DNA from: Ochotona curzoniae
Lineage: Eukaryota > Chordata > Mammalia > Lagomorpha > Ochotonidae
DNA length: 64,000 nucleotides
Assembly (NCBI RefSeq): GCF_017591425.1
Contig: NW_024466402.1
Coordinates: 80,557-144,556 of the forward strand
Reading direction: 5' to 3'
Under the pieces are notes generated by a model that searched no databases, was not told the origin of the DNA, and saw nothing but the letters and a program-made list of their open reading frames with translations. Within the stretch, counting starts at the first letter, position 1. Each line of letters starts with the position of its first letter. This document shows positions 57,940-64,000 of the stretch, piece by piece. Made by a program: the position numbers and the translations under genes.

Positions 57940-59880
57940 TAAATCCTGACCAAATTGTTAATAATAAGCAGATAATAATAAATATTGTCATAAGTATATG
58001 TCACCTTGCCTAAAAATGAAACTAAATTAGATTAACAAATACTTCTCAAGTGAAACCTCAGACTAGGAAATAATGAGATGGTGTATTCAGTGTCTAAAGA
58101 GAAAAAGAAAGACATTTTCAAATAAGACTATATCCAGTGAAACTATCTTTCATAATGAAGAAGAAAGAAAGTATTCTCTATACAGGGAATTCCACACCAG
58201 ACCAAAGTTATGAATTCTTGAAGGGAGTCCTAAAACAGAAGTAACCATCATGAAGATATATAACAGCATCATATTCACTAATAGAACAGAAACAATTAGT
58301 AACATATTAACAAAATGTTAGCGGTTAATTCTCATTGCCCAATATTAAGAACAGTGGATTCTATTCCCTAATCAAAAGCTGTATATTTGCTCACTGGGTT
58401 TTAAAGGGAACAACCATATTCTGCCTACAAGAACTCACTGGGAATATAAAGATACACAGAGACTGAAAATGAAGCTATGGAAAAAGATACTTCAAGCAAA
58501 TGGAAACCAGAAATGAGAATCACTATACTCATGTCATATAAAAAAATCTTAAATCCAACCTATAAAGAGAAACAAAGAATGACATTACATATTTCAAAAA
58601 ACGAATATAACAAAACAGATGTAATAATCATAAATAAATCCTGACCTAACCCAAGAACAAGGCGGTTGCCATTCTGGGGTAAAGGATAAAGCTCTTGCAT
58701 ACAACACTGGCATTTCATATGGGATCTGATTGCAACACCTGCATTTCCACTTCCAATACAGCTATCTGCTACATGTCTGAGAAAAGCAGTGGAGGACAGC
58801 CCAAGTGTGTGTGCCCCTGCAAACATGGAAATGACCTGGAAGAAGAACCTACTGCTCCTGACTTCAGACTGACACAGCCTTGACAACTGCAAACATTTGG
58901 AGAGTAAACTAACAGAAAAATATTTCTCTCTGTTCTCCTTCTCTCTTTCCTTCCATCTTTGCCTCTCAGCTAATCAAAAATAAATCTTTAAAAAAATCTT
59001 AAAAAAGAAAACTACAGAGACAAATGCCAAAGATTTTACTATAACCTGAAGTGAAAGATGGACTCCAACATGAAACTAGTTTGGGGATTTAACATCTTAC
59101 TAACATCAAACAACAGACCACCCACACAGAAAAATCGACAGCGAACATCAGAGGAGAACCAATCACACAGATTTTCACAGAATATTTCACCAAAGAAGTA
59201 AAAGTTACTCAATTTACTCATCAGCACATGTGCACATTCTAAGAGAGACCATACATCAAACTATAAATTAATCTCAATTAAGAATATCAGTTAAGAAAAA
59301 TCCAAAGAAAAAAATAAACAGGAACAAAACTAGAAAATCCAAAATGAAATGAAATAAAACAACATGCCACTGAATAAACAATGTGCCACTGAAGAAATTG
59401 AAAGCAAAAGAAAAAACCTTCTTGAAGAAAATTATGCAACTGTATTTCATATGTGACTCTGAAAAATTTAACAATAAAAACATTTTAGAAGACAGGAAAT
59501 TAAAATACAAACAGTCAACATCCATTGAAATACAGCAAAAACATTATTGAGGGGGCATTTATAACAACAACGAAAAAAAATAGAAATATCTCAAGTAAAT
59601 GATCTCAAGGACTTTCTAAAAGAAAAAGTTAGCAGTAAGTAGTAAATGATAAAAACAAAACCAGCACAAATGAATGGTATTGAAAAAAAACAAATAAAAT
59701 TGCAACAATAATTGCCATTTTGAAAGAATATGAGCAAAATCAGAATTTCTCCTTACAATGAAAAATCAAGTAAAATTAGAGATCAAAAGAAATACATCAT
59801 AATAAACTACTTTGAATAATTATATACCACCAAATTGGAAAATCTGAAATGGACAATCCTTGACTACATATATTTATCAG
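57940..59880 (+). mobile_element. Ancient LINE-1-derived segment (copy C)
   Basis: The counterpart of 8010-9445, with extra ORF2-like sequence at 59345-59870 that matches B 39061-39383. Confidence 0.5.
58664..59000 (+). mobile_element. Diverged C-type SINE
   Basis: The counterpart of 8708-9055. Confidence 0.75.
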
Positions 59881-59894
59881 GATTGAATTAAAAG

Positions 59895-60050
59895 GTGGCT
59901 TGGCATTGTGGCATAGCCAGTGAAGCTTCCATCTGCAATGCTGGCAGCCCAAACGACCATGGGCTTGAGTTCCAGCTAGTCTAGCTCCCTGCTAATGGCC
60001 TGGGAAGGCAGCAGATGATGGTATAATTGCACAGTTAACCCAACCCTGAG
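59895..60050 (+). mobile_element. 5' part of an old SINE
   Basis: The counterpart of 9451-9615. Confidence 0.6.
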
Positions 60051-60159
60051 TTTCAGAAGTTATATGGAGTTGGTGTCTGATAAAAGTGTTTCTGTCATGG
60101 TAAATCTAGGCTAAAGAACAGAAATGGGATTTAGATTGCAAAGCAGGGGTGCACCAAAT

Positions 60160-60270
60160 CATGGGTCAGATACTGGTTAACTGTGGAATTAGGAAAAGCT
60201 AATACACCTTTCTGAACCACAGCTGCCGAGGGGTAAATAATAATTGCAATAACATTTTCTTCTTTAAAAC
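60160..60270 (+). repeat. MIR-like fragment
   Basis: The counterpart of 9725-9835. Confidence 0.45.
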
Positions 60271-60634
60271 CATTGTGAAAACTACAAGAAATTACAAATG
60301 TTAAGGACATAATGTTGGTGTCCAGCTCAGACTACACAGACTAACGCATCCTGGGTTTTTTTATATCTCTGCTTCTCCTACTAAGATAAAATATCTGCTG
60401 AAATTTTGAAGAAGAGTTTGCATACAGCCTGGAAGAATGGTTTGCAGAAAACAGCTCACATATGGTGCCTTCTCTAGGGAAGAGTGAGAGGGAACATTCC
60501 ACAATTCAGGAAAACGTGCTGTCTGAAACACAAAGGGAACCTCTGGTCAACATGCAATATCAGAGGTGGAAGAAAATTAACTTCTTACAAACGAACCAGA
60601 GCCTCAAATGGCATTTCATCATGCAGCTTTACAA

Positions 60635-60870
60635 AGGAGATGTGTTTTATTTGAGAGTGGGGAAAAAGAAAGAGAGATCCCATCCACTACTTCAATCCAC
60701 TACACCTGCAAGGGCTGGTCCAGGTCATAGGCAGGAGCCTAGAACTCCCACATGACCAGAAAGCTGAAAGAGCAAGGGGGGGCCAGGGCTCAGGCCCAGC
60801 ATCCTGTGTGCGTTTATGGCTATTCCAAACAGTGCACAAAGTGCTCTACCAGACACACAACACCAGGGTG
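60635..60870 (-). mobile_element. Old SINE, minus strand
   Basis: The counterpart of 10225-10480. Confidence 0.55.
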
Positions 60871-61009
60871 GATTTCATTTTATTTTTAGTAAATCAGCAT
60901 TTAGAATTATGTGATCTTCTGTTCTTTGGTAATTTCGTTTTCACTGTAGAATTCGTAGAAATCTGTGTTTTCTGCTTGGACTTTTGCTACACTGTATATT
61001 TTAAAGATT

Positions 61010-61310
61010 TTAATATTTTATAGGTCTAATAATTTATTTGAAAGTTTAAGAGAGACAGAGAGAGAACGAACAAGAGAAGGACAAGAAAGAGAGAAAAAAG
61101 AAAAAAACTGATAGGAGCTTCAACCAAATCGCTCACTTGGGTCACTGGGCAACAGACACTTGAGCACTTTAGGTTGGTTTTCCTAACTAAGCACATCATT
61201 AGTTGACAGTTGGACTGGAAGTGGACAGGACATGATATGGGGCCCACATGGGGTGCTGGCATTACAGGCAACCGAGTTAACCACTTCAACACAATTGCTG
61301 AACCAAAATT
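61010..61310 (-). mobile_element. Old SINE, minus strand
   Basis: The counterpart of 10594-10900. Confidence 0.6.
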
Positions 61311-61394
61311 ATAATGTTACTCATTCAGCAACTTAGTTTTATGACCCAAAGCCTACCTAGTCAACACAACTTCCCACTACAGTGTATCTTTGTC

Positions 61395-61724
61395 CTAGTA
61401 ATATGAAGTGTAACTAGCGCGGTGAACCTGCCAGGGCTGAGACCTGGAGTCCCCAGTCACAGGAACCTGTGCCCGATTCAGGAAAACCCCTTTCTGCCAC
61501 CTTCCCAGCACCCAAGGTGGTTCGCAACCCCCTTTACCTGGTCTGGTCCCTGGGGTTCCTACCTTCTGTGCAGAGCTGCAGGAGCTGCTGTTCTTCACTT
61601 TCCTTCCTTCTATGGCTTCTGCGAGGAGTTTCCCAAGATCTTCGTCTAGCAGGCAGTCCTGGAGTTTATCCCATTTGTCATCCTCATACCTGGTGGAATT
61701 CAGTAGACACTTGTCTGTTTTCAA
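61395..61724 (-). CDS. Unidentified small ORF / exon-like segment, copy C
   Basis: 109 residues from MKTDKCLLNSTRYEDDKWDK to the same stop as B. Changes from B include DPEN to DLGK and a Cys in the serine run. The donor AAG|GTAGG is kept (about 61562). The upstream X-box and NRF1-type motifs lie at 61852-61922. It is the most diverged of the three but still open. Function unknown. Confidence 0.35.
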   Translation of the reverse strand: MKTDKCLLNSTRYEDDKWDKLQDCLLDEDLGKLLAEAIEGRKVKNSSSCSSAQKVGTPGTRPGKGGCEPPWVLGRWQKGVFLNRAQVPVTGDSRSQPWQVHRASYTSYY

Positions 61725-61851
61725 TTGGAGGCATAACCTTTACAGACAGTGCTACTGGCGATTTTCCCAGCCTGGGGAACACAAGGTCAGCCCTGCAGGT
61801 GAGCCCCAGGTCTGTCCCCTGACAGATTCCCCACCTCAAGTCACAATGAGT

Positions 61852-61922
61852 GTTGCCAAGCAACACCATGAGACGCATGCGCACTTCACACCTCGCACCA
61901 GCCAGTCATGAGGCATGCGCAC
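61852..61922 (-). promoter_or_regulatory. Promoter-like block: X-box plus two NRF1-type motifs (copy C)
   Basis: 'gttgccaagcaac' (61852-61864), 'cgcatgcgcac' (61874-61884) and 'gcatgcgcac' (61913-61922), same order and spacing as in A. Confidence 0.55.
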
Positions 61923-61996
61923 AAAGGCCCAGTGGGCAGGACTGATGTGTGGTCCTCCTTTCTGAGCGATTATCTTGTTTTCAAAAGTGAATGGAT

Positions 61997-62328
61997 GGGG
62001 CCCGGCGCGGTGGCACAAGTGGTTAAAGGTCCTCGCCTTGCACGCCCGGGATCCCATATGGGCGCTGGTTCTAATCCTGGCAGCCCCGCTTCCCTTCCAG
62101 CTCCCCGCCTGTGGCCTGGGAAAGCAGTGGAGGACGGCCCAAAGCTTTGGGAACCTGCACCCGCGTGGGAGACCCAGAAGAGGCTCCTGGCTTCGGATCG
62201 GCATAGTATTGGCCCGTTGCGCTCACTTGGGGAGTGAATCATCGGACGGAAGATCTTCCTCTCTGTCTCTCCTCTCTGTATATCCGCCTTTCCAATGAAA
62301 AAATAATAAAAATAAATCTTAAAAAAAA
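61997..62328 (+). mobile_element. Young C-type SINE, present in C only
   Basis: Near-consensus copy with target duplication 'aaagtgaatgga' (61984-61995 and 62331-62342). Empty in A near 11565 and B near 36895. It lies about 75 bases from the promoter-like block. Confidence 0.93.
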
Positions 62329-62649
62329 AAAAAGTGAATGGAGATTGGTTGTGACACAATCTGGGAGAGATTCATACCTGACTTGATGCTAAAGACCTTG
62401 TCCAGAGAAAACTCCCCTAAAGGGTCAATCTCCTTACTCCTCAGTCCCTCATTCGTCTGGGTCCTTCAGGGTTTCCATGGGAAATGCACAGCTGCAGCGA
62501 AGTCACATCATGGTGATTTTAGATACTGTGTCCCTGAAGGTCATCAACTGCAACTTTGAAGCATTAATCAGCATTTGTTGTTCACGAATCATGAGGAAAA
62601 ATTATGATTTTTCTCTCTTTTTGAAGAACTTGTTTTTCAAAACATGTAT

Positions 62650-62990
62650 TTTTTAAATCAGAGGCAAAGACATGGAAAGACAGAGCAGATGTTCAATCAT
62701 CTTTTGCTGCTTTCCCAGATATCCACAGGAACTGAGCTGAGCATGTCTGACACTAGGAGACAGGAGTCTCTTCCAGATCCTCTAAGTGGGTGCAGGGGCT
62801 CAAGCATTTGGGCCACCCTCTGCTGCTTTTCCCTGTGCATTGTCAGTGATCTAGGTCAGAATTGGAACAACCAGGATTCCAAGTGGCATCATGGCTGTCA
62901 GAATGTGCTCACTACACTTCAGCATCAGATGATATATCCTGTTTCTCACACTCTGCGAGGGTCATCACAGTCTGCTCTCTGAAGGGTCAT
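62650..62990 (-). mobile_element. Diverged C-type SINE, minus strand
   Basis: The counterpart of 11880-12200. Confidence 0.7.
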
Positions 62991-63234
62991 GTCCTACCTC
63001 TCACAAATATTGTGATACTTCCCAAAATGTTGTCTCATTTTATTACTCAAACACTATTCGTTAAACCATTGTGCATGAATTCCAAATACTGAGCACAATT
63101 TAAAATGCAAAATATGACTTTTCATTCAGCTTTTTATACATAGCAACAATTTATACATGGCCAACATTGCAAGGATGAAGCATTTTTCAATTATAAGTGT
63201 ACTCCAAACATTCATTTGTGTTATTTATTTATTT

Positions 63235-63560
63235 TAAGTGCTGGGACATGGATGCCACAGGCTAATCCAACAACAACACCCTCACAGGAGCCCCACATTG
63301 GTCTCAGTTCACGTCCTGGCTGCTCCATTCTAATTCAGCTCCCAGGATGTATCCTGGGAAAGCAGAGGAGAATGTCCCAATGCCTTGGGACCCTGTACCC
63401 TTGTGGGAGACCTGAAAGAGCCTTTTGTCTCCAGGCTCCTGGCTTTAGGTCCACTCAGCTTTAGCCATCACAGCAATTTAGGTAGACAAACAGCAGATGG
63501 AAGATCTGTGTCTCTCCATCTCTCTGTCAATCTGCCTTTCCAATAAAAATAAATGTATCT
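63235..63560 (+). mobile_element. Diverged C-type SINE
   Basis: The counterpart of 12818-13140. Confidence 0.75.
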
Positions 63561-63614
63561 GTTACAAAATTGCTTTGTTGATGTTTTTGGTTATCTGTTT
63601 GTTCTTATAAAAGT

Positions 63615-64000
63615 TTCCGAAACAAGCAAATGATAGATGATTGACAGGCGCCTCGCCCCTCCTGCCTTTTGCTTCATTCAGAATAGCTGACAGTTCAGAT
63701 TGTTCCTTAGACTTGTGCAATGCTCAAGATCCCTCCAGGCTCTTATTGTGCAAGGTTGGGTTAATTAAAGAATGGACTCTGATAACTCCCTTTCTGTCTG
63801 ATACTTTGTACTGAGTGGTTGTCAATGGGATTGGAGGATGAGAGCTTAAAAACCCATGATGTTTGCTACTCGACGCAATAGCTCCTGGAGTGTAGTGGGA
63901 GTTGCTGTGGCCAAGCCTGGGAAATAAATACTTCTTCAACTCTACTGTTTTGTCCAGCATGATCTCTCTCGCTCTCTGCAAAAGTCTGCAATTCTCATCT
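63615..64000 (+). mobile_element. Endogenous retrovirus-type LTR, cut by the window end
   Basis: TATA-like 'ttaaaaa' (63846-63852), AATAAA (63923-63928) and a following C/T-rich stretch ('atctctctcgctctctgc') form an LTR U3-R-U5 order. The longer TATA to AATAAA distance is more like class I. It starts at or near the point where homology to A and B stops. Its 3' end and any internal part lie outside the window. Confidence 0.5.

Larger units (their letters stand above)
51091..63608 (+). repeat. Segmental duplication, copy C
   Basis: Direct-orientation match to A 807-13190. Relative to A it lacks about 1.15 kb (A 3640-4785), lacks the SINEs at A 6339 and 12329, and has its own SINEs at 54315, 54984 and 61997. 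It keeps the LINE-1 fragment deleted from A. Its right edge falls where an LTR begins, so the duplicon may continue beyond the LTR. Confidence 0.85.

Overview
This window is mammalian nuclear DNA, most likely from a pika (Ochotona). It is full of tRNA-derived C-type SINEs with a head like 'gggcccggcgcggtggc', a B-box-like 'ggttctaatcccgg' and a body ending in a short A/T-rich tail. That SINE form is typical of lagomorphs and looks like the Ochotona branch rather than rabbit. The LINE-1 5' leaders and 3' ends are also lagomorph-like. This assignment comes from recognising the repeats; no search was run.

The only confidently intact protein genes are two single-exon vomeronasal type-1 receptors (V1Rs): 27072-27977 on + and 43152-44060 on -. 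They point at each other and are about 70% identical by hand alignment. Each has a conserved upstream block ending in the same strong splice donor (25106 and 47345), which I read as the promoter and 5' non-coding exon.

The receptors sit among three copies of a second duplicated segment. Copy A is 807-17571 (+), copy B is 30632-39383 (inverted) and copy C is 51091-63608 (+). A and C share the A 807-13190 part. A and B share the A 9445-17571 part. All three share a core with a promoter-like block (an RFX-type X-box plus two NRF1-type palindromes) and a small ORF with a conserved splice donor. I do not recognise that ORF. SINEs present in some copies and cleanly absent from others, with target-site duplications, group A with B and leave C outside.

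Layout: 1-806 nothing recognised; 807-17571 copy A, including a decayed LINE-1; 17575-24640 spacer with SINEs, a U6 pseudogene, a tRNA-like sequence and a minus-strand LTR; 24690-27977 V1R unit 1; 28034-30630 SINE, LTR and an acidic ORF; 30632-39383 copy B; 39384-43130 spacer with LINE-1 and SINE pieces; 43152-47760 V1R unit 2; 47910-51060 SINEs and LINE-1 leader; 51091-63608 copy C; 63615-64000 the start of an LTR running off the window.

No bacterial, CRISPR, rRNA or functional tRNA features are present. Most other ORFs come from repeats, especially the SINE, which is open for about 80 codons in several frames.
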